The notes: a model not told the origin generated them from the letters alone. 64,000 bases of DNA from an uncultured Bradyrhizobium sp. (GCF_947648125.1 NZ_CANSMR010000003.1:450420-514419); one strand, 5' to 3'; shown: positions 53,786 through 61,931, numbered from the stretch's first letter. A program made the numbers and translations.

Positions 53786-54361
53786 TCAGAAATTCTGCAA
53801 GCTCGCCAGCAGCGCGAAGCCGAACAGCGCCAGCGCGCCGAGGACGAAGCCGAGCACGAACATGCCGATCCCGCCGCGGCGCTTCGGCGGCACCACCGGC
53901 ACCGGCGGAGGTGCCGGCGGCTCGGCAACCGGAAGCGGCGTTGCCACCATCGCATGCTCGCGCTCGATCATGCGCCGCGCCACATAGTCGGTGACCGCAT
54001 CGACAATCACGGGCACGTCGTGCGATTCGGCGAGCACGATGCGGCCGAATCTCGTGTCCTGCACGAAGCGGTAGATGCGCTTGTCGCGGCCCATCAGCAC
54101 ATGCGCGACGACATCGATCCACAGCCGCGGCGTCTCGCCCTGGCTGATGCCGCGGTCGAACAGATCGACCTTCTCCGGCACCTGCGCAAACAGCGGATCG
54201 AGCGCGTCGTTGAGGATCTCGAGCCGCGCCACCTCGGCATCGCGCAACTCGACCACGACCCCGGTGCGATCGGCCGCCTCGATCCGCGCCCGCCGCAGCG
54301 CCTCTCGCAGCGTCGGCCGCATCTCGCGCGCCTCGCTGCCGGTGTTCTGCGGATCGGACAT
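53786..54361 (-). CDS. Tail-anchored protein of unknown function
   Basis: A 191-aa protein. The first 140 residues form a soluble part (RPTLREALRRARIEAADRTGVVVELRDAEVARLEILNDALDPLFAQVPEKVDLFDRGISQGETPRLWIDVVAHVLMGRDKRIYRFVQDTRFGRIVLAES), then a Pro-rich linker and one C-terminal transmembrane helix (GIGMFVLGFVLGALALFGFALLASL). No family recognised. It has the look of a cytosolic domain anchored by its C-terminus. Start ATG 54361. Confidence 0.75.
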   Translation of the reverse strand: MSDPQNTGSEAREMRPTLREALRRARIEAADRTGVVVELRDAEVARLEILNDALDPLFAQVPEKVDLFDRGISQGETPRLWIDVVAHVLMGRDKRIYRFVQDTRFGRIVLAESHDVPVIVDAVTDYVARRMIEREHAMVATPLPVAEPPAPPPVPVVPPKRRGGIGMFVLGFVLGALALFGFALLASLQNF

Positions 54362-54502
54362 GCCTTACGGCCTCGTGGTGACGGGTTGCCTTACCCATTA
54401 ACCTATCAGCAACCATGACGTCCGCAAAGGACGTTGGTTCCCAAGCACTTAGGTGGCCACTTATCCCCAGCTGAAAGATCCCGGCGCTGTCCCAAAAACG
54501 GT

Positions 54503-54533
54503 CGACCCCACCCGGATGAACCGGATGGGGTCG
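54503..54533 (-). terminator. Terminator of the DUF4170 gene
   Basis: On the minus strand CGACCCCA-T-CCGG-TTCAT-CCGG-G-TGGGGTCG, a 12-base-pair stem with one mismatch, then ACCGTTTTTGG. It lies 38 bases below the DUF4170 stop. Confidence 0.85.
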
Positions 54534-54571
54534 CCGTCCTTGGACGTTTCTTAGCTCAGATAATTTTGGCG

Positions 54572-54781
54572 TCAGGCCGAAACCCGGGACGGCTCCTCGA
54601 CGATCGAGAAGCGCACGCCGGCCTTGTGGCGGCTCTCTTCCGAGACTTCCTTCCAGCACTCTTCGGCTTCCTTGCGGGTCTTGAACGGACCGCGGACCTG
54701 GGCGGAGCCTTCGACGAGCTTGTGGAAGTTCATCGAGCCGAACTCGCCGCCGATCACCCAGAAATTGCTGCCGTTGCTCAT
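54572..54781 (-). CDS. DUF4170 protein
   Basis: A 69-aa protein of the small DUF4170 family: SNFWVIGGEFGSMNFHKLVEGSAQVRGPFKTRKEAEECWKEVSEESRHKAGVRFSIVEE. It is widespread in alphaproteobacteria and its function is not known. A terminator follows. The gap to the divergent regulator at 55022 is 240 bases and holds AT-rich control sequence. Confidence 0.9.
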   Translation of the reverse strand: MSNGSNFWVIGGEFGSMNFHKLVEGSAQVRGPFKTRKEAEECWKEVSEESRHKAGVRFSIVEEPSRVSA

Positions 54782-54989
54782 CGTCAGTCTCCTCTAAAAA
54801 ATCCTGCTGCCTGCTCAGCCGCCTGAATTCTGACCCCCGCGACCTGTTCGCCGTACCGACATTCTTGACAGAGCATCGCGAAGTGCGTGTCAGGAGATAA
54901 ACGCGAAAACGCGAAGTTCGTACAGATGCCTTGTTTTTTATTGGTGATGTCATGTAACATCTGAACTTGTAATAAATGTCGATTTGTAA

Positions 54990-55004
54990 ATTTTGTCACA
55001 AAAT
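54990..55004. promoter_or_regulatory. 15-base palindrome before the acyl-CoA regulator gene
   Basis: ATTTTGTCACAAAAT is a perfect 7+1+7 palindrome ending 17 bases before the ATG at 55022. The sequence TTTGTAAA precedes and overlaps it. A role as autoregulatory operator is inferred from position only. Confidence 0.5.
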
Positions 55005-55021
55005 GGGTCAGGAAGGCTGCC

Positions 55022-56464
55022 ATGCCTGGCGAGTCCGGAAAGAAGCTGTTCGTCGGTCCACGCTTCCGGCGGATCCGCCAGCAATTGGGGCTGTCGCAGA
55101 CCCAGATCGCCGAGGGGCTCGGCATCTCGCCCTCCTACATCAACCTGATCGAGCGCAACCAGCGCCCGGTGACGGCGCAGATCCTGCTGCGGCTGGCCGA
55201 GACCTACGACCTCGATCTGCGCGACCTCGCCACTGCCGACGAGGACCGCTTCTTCGCGGAACTCAACGAGATCTTCTCCGATCCGCTGTTCCGCCAGATC
55301 GATCTGCCCAAGCAGGAACTGCGCGATCTCGCCGAGCTGTGCCCCGGCGTGACGCATGCGTTGCAGCGGCTCTACGCCGCCTATACCGAGGCACGCCGCG
55401 GCGAGACGCTGGTGGCGGCGCAGATGGCCGATCGCGAAGGCTCGCAGTTCGACGCCAACCCGATCGAGCGGGTGCGCGACCTGATCGAGGCCAACCGCAA
55501 CTATTTTCCGGAGCTCGAGACCGCTGCGGAAAATCTGCGCGACGAGCTCAACGTGCCGACCGAGGGCCTGTTCACGGCACTCGCCACGCGCTTGCGCGAA
55601 AAACATTCGATCGTCGCCCGCGTCATGCCGGTCGACGTGATGCGCGAGACGCTGCGCCGTTTCGACCGCCATCGCCGGCAGTTGCTGATCTCCGAACTGG
55701 TCGACAGTGCCGGCCGCAGCTTCCAGCTCGCGCTGCAGATCGGCTTCGTCGAATCCGGCGCTGCGATCGACGCGATCGTCAGCCGCGCCGGCCCGCTCGA
55801 CGACACCGCGCGCAGGCTGTACCGCATCACGCTCGCCAATTATTTCGCGGCGGCCGCGATGATGCCCTATCAGGCATTTCATTCCGCGGCCGAGGCCTTG
55901 AGCTACGACGTCCACGTGCTGGCGCAGCGCTTCAATGCCGGCTTCGAGCAGGTCTGCCACCGTCTCACCACGCTGCAACGGCCGAACGCGCGCGGCGTGC
56001 CGTTCTTCCTGCTGCGCGTCGACAATGCCGGCAACGTGTCGAAGCGGTTCTCCTCGGGCACCTTCCCGTTCTCCAAATTCGGCGGCACCTGCCCGCTCTG
56101 GAACGTGCATTCGACCTTCGACATGCCGGACCGCCTGCTCAGCCAGGTGATCGAGCTGCCGGACGGCACGCGCTACTTCTCGATCGCGCAGACGGTGCGG
56201 CGGCCGGTCGCGCCCTATCCGCAGCCGCAGCCGCGTTTTGCGATCGGGCTTGGCTGCGAGATCCGTCACGCGGCCAAGCTCGTCTATGCGACCGGCATGG
56301 ATCTGGAGAAGGTCGAGGGCACGCCGATCGGCGTCAACTGCCGCCTCTGCGAGCGCGAGAACTGCAGCCAGCGCGCCGAACCGCCGATCACGCGCAGCCT
56401 GATCCTGGACGAGACCACGCGGCGGGTGTCGTCGTTCGCGTTCTCGAATGCGCGGGAGTTGTAG
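55022..56464 (+). CDS. Short-chain fatty acyl-CoA regulator family protein (XRE + ImmA/IrrE-like)
   Basis: A 480-aa regulator. The N-terminal helix-turn-helix (FRRIRQQLGLSQTQIAEGLGISPSYINLIERNQRPVTAQILLRLAE) is XRE type. An ImmA/IrrE-like domain follows (residues about 155-330: RVMPVDVMRETLRRFDRHRRQLLISE, NYFAAAAMMPYQAFHSAAEALSYDVHVLAQRF), in which the usual HExxH is not apparent. The C-terminal acyl-CoA-sensing part has CRLCERENCSQRAEPP with three Cys. Relatives such as RamB and PccR control propionyl- or acetyl-CoA metabolism. Start ATG 55022. Confidence 0.88.
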   Translation: MPGESGKKLFVGPRFRRIRQQLGLSQTQIAEGLGISPSYINLIERNQRPVTAQILLRLAETYDLDLRDLATADEDRFFAELNEIFSDPLFRQIDLPKQELRDLAELCPGVTHALQRLYAAYTEARRGETLVAAQMADREGSQFDANPIERVRDLIEANRNYFPELETAAENLRDELNVPTEGLFTALATRLREKHSIVARVMPVDVMRETLRRFDRHRRQLLISELVDSAGRSFQLALQIGFVESGAAIDAIVSRAGPLDDTARRLYRITLANYFAAAAMMPYQAFHSAAEALSYDVHVLAQRFNAGFEQVCHRLTTLQRPNARGVPFFLLRVDNAGNVSKRFSSGTFPFSKFGGTCPLWNVHSTFDMPDRLLSQVIELPDGTRYFSIAQTVRRPVAPYPQPQPRFAIGLGCEIRHAAKLVYATGMDLEKVEGTPIGVNCRLCERENCSQRAEPPITRSLILDETTRRVSSFAFSNAREL

Positions 56465-56467
56465 CTT

Positions 56468-56653
56468 CACCCTCCCCTGGAGGGGTCGAGACGAGCGAAG
56501 CTCGCTCTTGGGTCGACGCGAATGAAATGAGCGGCGGGGTGGGGTGAAGGTCTCTCGTATCGGCTGCCGCCCGTGTTGCGAGATCACCCCACCCCGTCTC
56601 ACGTTTCGCTGCGCTCAGCGTGAGCCGACCCTCCCCCTCCAGGGGAGGGTGAC
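56468..56653. repeat. Intergenic repeat, family H (CACCCTCCCCTGGAGGGG)
   Basis: CACCCTCCCCTGGAGGGGTC begins it, and the end reads CCCTCCAGGGGAGGGTGA, so the outer arms are inverted. The inner GCGGGGTGGGGTGAAGG is mirrored by CACCCCACCCCGT. A partial relative is at the window end (63940-63990). Confidence 0.75.
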
Positions 56654-56911
56654 TCAATCGACCGCGGCAAAGGCCTTGCACCAGGCGTCCTTGCTGATGG
56701 AGCCGTCCACCACCTTGCAGCCGTCGGGCGCGACGAACAGCGTGCACAGGCCGCAGGAGTAGATGCCGTTCGGCGTGTCCCGGTATTCGGCTTGCGGTTT
56801 TGTCATTTTGTCGGAGGCCACAGCAGGTCGCGGCAGAAGCGAGGCGGGAATTCCTGCGATGGCGACGGCGATGAACGCGCGTCGCGAACGTTCAGACTGT
56901 TGTTTGGCCAT
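56654..56911 (-). CDS. HiPIP-like high-potential iron-sulfur protein
   Basis: An 85-aa protein with a twin-Arg signal (SERSRRAFIAVAIAGIPASLLP) and a short mature domain ending in the HiPIP pattern: YRDTPNGIYSCGLCTLFVAPDGCKVVDGSISKDAWCKAF. The four Cys (Cys-x2-Cys ... Cys ... Trp-Cys) match the [4Fe-4S] ligands of high-potential iron-sulfur proteins, which carry electrons in the periplasm. The C-terminal end is short. ATG 56911; sequence further upstream in the frame is repeat-derived. Confidence 0.8.
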   Translation of the reverse strand: MAKQQSERSRRAFIAVAIAGIPASLLPRPAVASDKMTKPQAEYRDTPNGIYSCGLCTLFVAPDGCKVVDGSISKDAWCKAFAAVD

Positions 56912-56926
56912 GGTGTTCACCCCATG

Positions 56927-57050
56927 CGTCGCCCCGGCGAAAGCCGGGACCCATACTCCGCGGCAGGCATTGTAAGCGGGACTCGTCGTTCCGGCATCGC
57001 GCAACAATGATCGTTTGTGGTTATGGATCCCTGCTTTCGCAGGGACGACG
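56927..57050. repeat. Palindromic repeat, family D (fourth copy)
   Basis: CGTCGCCCCGGCGAAAGCCG and the following GGGACCCATAC are mirrored by GTTATGGATCCC, ending GCTTTCGCAGGGACGACG. It lies within the 354-base gene-free stretch 56912-57265, which otherwise contains only repeat material. Confidence 0.75.
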
Positions 57051-57079
57051 CTGAAATTCTCACCCAACGCGTGCCGCCA

Positions 57080-57240
57080 TTGGCTCCGTCACCCCCGCGC
57101 AACGGCTTCGCCATTGTCGCTAGAGGAGCGCGTAGCGCGTCTCGAAGGGTCGACGGCCACCAGCTGGGCCGTTCATCCTTCGAGGTTCTCGCTTCGCGAG
57201 CCCTCAGGTGCGCAATTGCGCACCGGGGAATGACCCCAGG
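57080..57240. repeat. Composite repeat (families E and C)
   Basis: Holds CGTCACCCCCGCGCAACGGC and GGTCGACGGCC from family E, then CCTCAGGTGCGCAATTGCGCACCGGGGAATGA from family C in reverse orientation. It appears to be a fusion of two different repeat units upstream of the TonB-C-like gene. Confidence 0.6.
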
Positions 57241-57265
57241 AATACGAACGCGCGATCGAAGCCGC

Positions 57266-57697
57266 TCAGGGTTTGCGCAGATTGAGCGAGAAGCGCAGGT
57301 TCAGCGGCTGCAACATTTCCGGCGGCGGCGCCTCGCCGACATTGCCGCGCTTCAGGATGGTGCGCAGGTCCTCGGTCGCGCCGGTATCATTGAGCGCCGG
57401 AAACGTGACGCGCTCGACGGTGCCATCCGGGTTGAGCCAGGCGCGCACCACGAGCGTCGGCGGCGGCCCGTTCTCCTTGCCGGAATGTTCGATGACCCAG
57501 TTGCGGAAGCGATTGGCAACCGTCTCGTCGGCCGCGATCCATTCCTCGAACCGGTATTTGACCAGCTTGGCAAACTGCGCCCATGACGGTGGCGCCTGTT
57601 CGGGATTGCGAAAGTTGGCGTCCTGGGCATGGCCGGACGCCGGGGCGAGGATCAGCAGGCCGAACGAGAGCACGAGCGTGCCCCGCAAGATGAGCAT
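57266..57697 (-). CDS. Secreted TonB C-terminal-like protein
   Basis: A 143-aa exported protein. The signal peptide is MLILRGTLVLSFGLLILAPASGHAQ. The mature part contains VKYRFEEWIAADETVANRFRNWVIEHSGKENGPPPTLVVRAWLNPDGTVERVTFPALNDTGATEDLRTILKRG and QPLNLRFSLNLRKP, like the TonB C-terminal fold (V-x-V-x-L-NPDGTV-x-x-V). It has no membrane-spanning Pro-rich arm, so it is not a complete TonB. ATG 57697 is used; an in-frame start at 57742 would add a non-signal sequence. Confidence 0.75.
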   Translation of the reverse strand: MLILRGTLVLSFGLLILAPASGHAQDANFRNPEQAPPSWAQFAKLVKYRFEEWIAADETVANRFRNWVIEHSGKENGPPPTLVVRAWLNPDGTVERVTFPALNDTGATEDLRTILKRGNVGEAPPPEMLQPLNLRFSLNLRKP

Positions 57698-57764
57698 GGT
57701 TCTGGACAAGGGTTGACCGCGGACAGCAGGCTGACAAGGCAACGCGAGAGTATTAGCGCTTGCA

Positions 57765-57815
57765 GCAACTAGTCGTTCATTGTTGCAGGCATGTGACGCG
57801 CGCCGGGATGCTGGC
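57765..57815. repeat. Shared 51-base tail with stem GCAAC/GTTGC (copy 1)
   Basis: GCAACTAGTCGTTCATTGTT and the following GCAGGCATGTGACGCGCGCC, then GGGATGCTGGC, match 60454-60504 with only a few substitutions. On the minus strand it would encode a protease-like C-terminus (AASIPARVTCLQQ then TGA) like that of the gene at 60466. GCAAC and GTTGC form a hairpin. Confidence 0.7.
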
Positions 57816-57915
57816 CGCCTCCTCGGTGTTTTGGCCGATCACCATGGGGCCTGCCTGCGCAAGGCGATGAAGTGCTGGACGCCGCTCTCGCCGCAACCCG
57901 CCGACCTCGCAGCCG

Positions 57916-59565
57916 TCAATCGGGTAGCCCAGCCCGTCGTAGCGCGTCCGCATACTTCGCCACGTCTTCGAGGTTCCGATACGGACCCAACACAGTGTTC
58001 AGCGTCGCTGGTCGTAGCGCCGGATCGACCTCGTGCAATCGCGTCGCAAGCCTCCTGGCCTCGTCGCAGTGCCCGGCAAGCGCACCGCTCGCGGCGCCGA
58101 TGCGCAGCGCGGCGTGGCTGTCCGGCCGGCTGCACAACGCCATCCTCGCCCATGACAGTGCTTCGTCGTAGCGGCCCGCGAAGAAATGAGCATGAGCTGT
58201 TCCTTCCTGCGGCCAGAACCTGCCCGGATCGACGGGGCTCAGTCGCATGGCGCGTCCAAAGTGCTGGATGGCCAAGTCTGCCTCCCCAAGCCACAGCCGC
58301 GACCAGCCGCTGTGTGTCCACGAGGCCCCGAGGTTCGGGTTCAGGGCCAGCGCGCGATCAATCAAGGCGACGCCCTCAACGAGGTCTTTGGCGACATAGG
58401 CCAACGAATGCCCGACATGCACGAAGGCGATCGGGTCGTTCTTGCCTAGTTGCATCACCCGGCGGGCCAGTCTCCTGACTTCAGCGACCTCCTGATCGGG
58501 ATCGACGATCCAGCCGAACCCCTTGCGCACGCTGAAACGCATCGCGGCAGCGCCGTAAGGCGTCGGGAATTCGGGATCAAGTTCGATGGCCCTGTAGAAC
58601 AGGCGGAGCGCTGCTTCGTTCCCCTCTCTGGTCCACTTGTAGGTTTCCGCCATTCCTCGAAGATAGAGATCATAGGCGCCCAGATTCTCCGTCGGCTTGC
58701 ATTTGGCATGCTCGAGCTCCGCCACATACACATGGTCGGCCAGGACAGCGACAATGGTGCGCGCCACGTCCTCCTGGACCGCGAAGATGTCCTTCAGCTC
58801 GCGGTCGTAACGCTCGGCCCAATGATGCGCCCCGGTCAGGGCATCGATCAGCTGTGCCGTGATCCGAACCCGCTCTCCGTCACGCCGAATGCTGCCTTCG
58901 AGCAGGTAGCGCACATCAAGCTCCCGACCGATCTGACGGACGTCGACAGCCTTGTCCTTGTACGTGAAGGACGAGTTGCGGGCGATGACGAACAGCTGCG
59001 AGAACCGTGACAGTTCGGTGATGATGTCTTCGGTGATGCCGTCGCTGAAATAGTCCTGCTCCCTGTCCCCCGACAGATTAGCGAAGGGCAGCACCGCGAC
59101 GGACGGCATGTCGCTTGAAGCGCCGGGCGGTGCGTCCACCTCGAGCCGGATCTCGCGCCGGGGCGACCATTCCGGGTGCGCGAGCCGGTTTGCGTCCTTC
59201 CCGTCCAGAGCCATGGCCGGCAATCCAGTCGGCGGTTCCTGTACCACTCGCACCACGCCCACGAAGCGAAAGCCTTGTCGAGGCAGTGTCTTGATCAGGC
59301 GTTGCTCTTGACCGGAATCGCCGATTGCGTGTCGGGCAGCATTCAGGCGCGTCGTCACCGCGCCATCGGAAACCACCCGTCCATCCCAGATCGTGGCGAC
59401 AAGGTCGTCCTTGCTGACGACGCGATCCCTGTTGCGGATCAGGTAATCGAGCAGCGCGAAAACCTGTCGCGTCGTCGGAACAATCTCTGGCCCGCGTTGC
59501 AGTTCGCACCGCTCGGTGTCCAATACGTAATCCTCGAAGGAATAGCGCAAGGGACCATTCTCCAA
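57916..59565 (-). CDS. Winged-helix regulator with TPR repeats (CadC/adenylate cyclase-like)
   Basis: A 549-aa regulator. The N-terminal OmpR/PhoB-type winged helix has LRYSFEDYVLDTERCELQRGPEIVPTTRQVFALLDYLIRNRDRVVSKDDLVATIWDG and ends VVSDGAVTTRLNAARHAIGDSG. A TolB/FlgO-like alpha-beta domain follows (SVAVLPFANLSGDREQDYFSDGITEDIITELSRF, LFVIARNSSFTYKD, YLLEGSIRRDGERVRITAQLIDALTGAHHWAERYD). The last half contains tetratricopeptide-like helices. The TTG at 59565, preceded by GGAGGG, is preferred; a second TTG at 59550 is possible. The signal and target are unknown. Confidence 0.85.
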   Translation of the reverse strand: MENGPLRYSFEDYVLDTERCELQRGPEIVPTTRQVFALLDYLIRNRDRVVSKDDLVATIWDGRVVSDGAVTTRLNAARHAIGDSGQEQRLIKTLPRQGFRFVGVVRVVQEPPTGLPAMALDGKDANRLAHPEWSPRREIRLEVDAPPGASSDMPSVAVLPFANLSGDREQDYFSDGITEDIITELSRFSQLFVIARNSSFTYKDKAVDVRQIGRELDVRYLLEGSIRRDGERVRITAQLIDALTGAHHWAERYDRELKDIFAVQEDVARTIVAVLADHVYVAELEHAKCKPTENLGAYDLYLRGMAETYKWTREGNEAALRLFYRAIELDPEFPTPYGAAAMRFSVRKGFGWIVDPDQEVAEVRRLARRVMQLGKNDPIAFVHVGHSLAYVAKDLVEGVALIDRALALNPNLGASWTHSGWSRLWLGEADLAIQHFGRAMRLSPVDPGRFWPQEGTAHAHFFAGRYDEALSWARMALCSRPDSHAALRIGAASGALAGHCDEARRLATRLHEVDPALRPATLNTVLGPYRNLEDVAKYADALRRAGLPD

Positions 59566-59714
59566 ATGGCCCTCCGGTCGCCAGAAGGCGCTCCCGCGCG
59601 GGCTAGCGTCGAAAAGAATAAGCCGCCGGTAAGGAAAATGTAAGCGATATGTCAAGCAGGCCTCCCGCCGTCCTGCCACCTTCATGCAGAGGACGAGACG
59701 TCGGGAGATGTCCA

Positions 59715-59957
59715 ATGGATACGCCCTACAATGTGGTTGGATCGCCGCATGCGATTGCATCAGCACATCCGCGCCTTGCCATTGTCAGCCGGTGCTGGGC
59801 CGCGTTGCTGGATTGGCAGGAACGCGCGCGGCTACGGCAGCGTCTGAGCAATCTGAACGATCACGAGCTACGGGATATCGGTATTGCGCGCGGTGAGATC
59901 GACTATGTCGCCTCGCATCGCGCGGTCGACCCGCGGGGCGCCATCTATCCTCCATGA
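59715..59957 (+). CDS. DUF1127 protein
   Basis: An 80-aa protein with a C-terminal DUF1127 core (RARLRQRLSNLNDHELRDIGIARGEIDYVAS) after a variable N-terminus. DUF1127 proteins are small Arg-rich factors; some Agrobacterium members influence RNA turnover and phosphate/carbon metabolism. A GGGAG ribosome site precedes ATG 59715. It is divergent from the winged-helix regulator, which may control it. Confidence 0.85.
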   Translation: MDTPYNVVGSPHAIASAHPRLAIVSRCWAALLDWQERARLRQRLSNLNDHELRDIGIARGEIDYVASHRAVDPRGAIYPP

Positions 59958-60042
59958 GCAGAGGTGCCCGACGACAGGAACGCCGGCGATAGCATCGCTT
60001 TGGGAAGAGGCTGCGTCACGTCAGCACAAAAAGGCTCCTCTC

Positions 60043-60306
60043 ATGAGATCCGAACGGACAGTGCGCGCATTCCGGGTCCAGCCCGACTGGTATGAGGAAT
60101 ACTGGCTACGGCCGGAGCCGGCTGCCCCGTCCGGTAGCGCGAGATGGTGGCGTCGGGCGTCTTGGCTTCTTATTCGATCTTGTCTGCATACAATGGCGGT
60201 AACGGTGACGACCTTCGTCAGCGCGGGCCGGTCGGGTTTCAGCACAAGGCTTGGCTTCAAACACAGTGAACCATCGGATCGCCCTTGCGACCTCAGTTCA
60301 GGCTAG
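60043..60306 (+). CDS. Small protein of unknown function
   Basis: An 87-aa protein starting MRSERTVRAFRVQPDWYEEYWLRPEPAAPSGSARWWRRASWLLIRSCLHTM, with a mildly amphipathic middle segment and a polar tail. The Trp/Tyr-rich start (PDWYEEYWLRPE) is distinctive, but no family is recognised by sight. It follows the DUF1127 gene by 85 bases in the same direction. Start ATG 60043; the upstream in-frame codons are low-complexity. Confidence 0.55.
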   Translation: MRSERTVRAFRVQPDWYEEYWLRPEPAAPSGSARWWRRASWLLIRSCLHTMAVTVTTFVSAGRSGFSTRLGFKHSEPSDRPCDLSSG

Positions 60307-60453
60307 TCTGCGCCCGCAATTCTGCCTTAACGGAAGCCTGCTTGCAGTCTGCCGCGCTGTCGGGATTGTCGTCGATCGACAGGTCCAACCCGGAACGACG
60401 CAAGCAACCGCAGGCGCGACTGACAGGACCGCGCAAGAGCATCAGCCATCGCC

Positions 60454-60504
60454 GCAACTAATCACTCATTGTTGCAGGCATGTGACGCGTGCCGAAATGC
60501 TGGC
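60454..60504. repeat. Shared 51-base tail with stem GCAAC/GTTGC (copy 2)
   Basis: GCAACTAATCACTCATTGTT and the following GCAGGCATGTGACGCGTGCC overlap the 3' end of the protease gene; the GCAACTAA/ATTGTTGC arms form a hairpin around its stop codon. It closely matches 57765-57815. Confidence 0.7.
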
Positions 60505-61278
60505 GGCGCGATGCGCGCGGGACGCGGTGCCGCTCATCTGCGGCCGGTCGTCCTCCTGGAAGCGCACGCCGTGCGCGGCGAGAAAGGATTTGGCGTGCAC
60601 GGCATCGACCGCCAGCACGCGATCGATTGTGGTCCTGCGGCTCACCACGCCTTCGACGAGGCCGCGGGAATCCAGCACCGGCGCTCCGCTGGTGCCGAAG
60701 GTGACATTCGAGCGCAGCACGAGGTGCTCGGGATCGCGCAGCGTGGTATCGACGAACGCATTGCCGAGCGATCCGCCATGCGCGAGCATAGGCTTCAGCC
60801 GGTCATAGGCCTCGGCAAACACCATGTCGTTGGCGACGGACGTGTTGGCGCGCGGGAAGACCGCCGCGAGACCCAGCGTGCGCGGCACCTTGATCAATGC
60901 AATGTCGCTCGCGGCCAGCGCCACCACGCGGGCCGCGACGGCCCGGCCCTCCTTGCTGACCACAATCCGGGCGCAGTCCGCGACCGCATGCCGCGCGGTC
61001 AGCATATGTCCGAGATCGTCGACAAAGAACGCGGTGCCGTCGAGCCGCTGGCTGATGGCCGGCGGGCCGGTGACGTCACGCGCCAGCGGCTTCGCAGCCT
61101 CGATCTGTCGCGCCGGTTGAAACGGAGAGAATGGCACCTGTGCTGCCACCCGCTGCGGCGTGAAGCCAATGAGGGCGCAGCCGATCGCAATACCGCCGGC
61201 CAGCCGGACAATGCGGACAGGCAATTTCGCGCGCGCCGTCGACGCCACACGGCCCAAACTCGAAACCAAGTGATGCAC
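60466..61278 (-). CDS. Trypsin-like serine peptidase
   Basis: A 270-aa secreted or membrane-anchored serine protease. An N-terminal hydrophobic stretch (VRIVRLAGGIAIGCALIGF) is followed by a chymotrypsin-fold domain. The triad is seen as His in LTARHAVADC, Asp in ALAASDIALIKV and Ser in GTSGAPVLDSRG. That looks like HtrA-type enzymes without a PDZ domain. Its last codons lie in the 51-base repeat. GTG 61278 is the start shown. It may cleave periplasmic substrates. Confidence 0.82.
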   Translation of the reverse strand: MHHLVSSLGRVASTARAKLPVRIVRLAGGIAIGCALIGFTPQRVAAQVPFSPFQPARQIEAAKPLARDVTGPPAISQRLDGTAFFVDDLGHMLTARHAVADCARIVVSKEGRAVAARVVALAASDIALIKVPRTLGLAAVFPRANTSVANDMVFAEAYDRLKPMLAHGGSLGNAFVDTTLRDPEHLVLRSNVTFGTSGAPVLDSRGLVEGVVSRRTTIDRVLAVDAVHAKSFLAAHGVRFQEDDRPQMSGTASRAHRAASISARVTCLQQ

Positions 61279-61517
61279 TTTCAGAACCCAACCCGCCCTT
61301 CAACGTCGCCGCGCAAATCGTTGGCCGGCAATGTTTGTACATACACCGCACTTAAGGGCGGCTGAAGACCCCGCGGACGATGCGGCGCGCCAGAACGCTT
61401 TCGAGCGAAAGGCCGTCACGTCGATGTATCAAAATGTGAAACGATGACTTTCCATCATTGCCGTTTCATGACGGCGGCTGCGACCACATCATCTCAGAAG
61501 TCACATGGAGGTCTCAG

Positions 61518-61931
61518 ATGAACGAGCATGCTAGCAAGACCAGCGTCGCCCCCTCCGAGGGCGCAGATGTGCGCGTGATCGAAACGCTGCTGACCCGCAA
61601 TCTTCCGGAGGTTTTTGGTGAAGGCGATCCGGTGCGCCGAAGGGCCGCAATTGAAGAACTCTACACCGCGGACTGCGCGCTCTACGCGCCGCCGGGCGTT
61701 CTCGTCGGCCGCGACGCACTCGACAAGTTCGCCGGCGATCTCCGCGCGACACACCCGCACTTTGTTTACACGCCGCAGGGCGCGCCGCAGGCGCTGCACA
61801 ATTCGGGACGCCTGGCGTGGGGCTCCGGACCGAGAGGCGAAACGCCTGTCTATACCGGCGTGGATTTCATCATCGCGCGGGACGGCAAGATCGCGGCGCT
61901 TTACGTGTATCTGGACTCTCCGCCCTCGTGA
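61518..61931 (+). CDS. NTF2-like / SnoaL-type protein
   Basis: A 137-aa cone-fold protein: VRVIETLLTRNLPEVFGEGDPVRRRAAIEELYTADCALYAPPGVLVGRDALDKFAGDLRATHPHFVYTPQG, then VDFIIARDGKIAALYVYLD. It resembles small ketosteroid-isomerase-like proteins that are often stress-linked. ATG 61518 has a good GGAGG site. The function is unknown. Confidence 0.85.
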   Translation: MNEHASKTSVAPSEGADVRVIETLLTRNLPEVFGEGDPVRRRAAIEELYTADCALYAPPGVLVGRDALDKFAGDLRATHPHFVYTPQGAPQALHNSGRLAWGSGPRGETPVYTGVDFIIARDGKIAALYVYLDSPPS

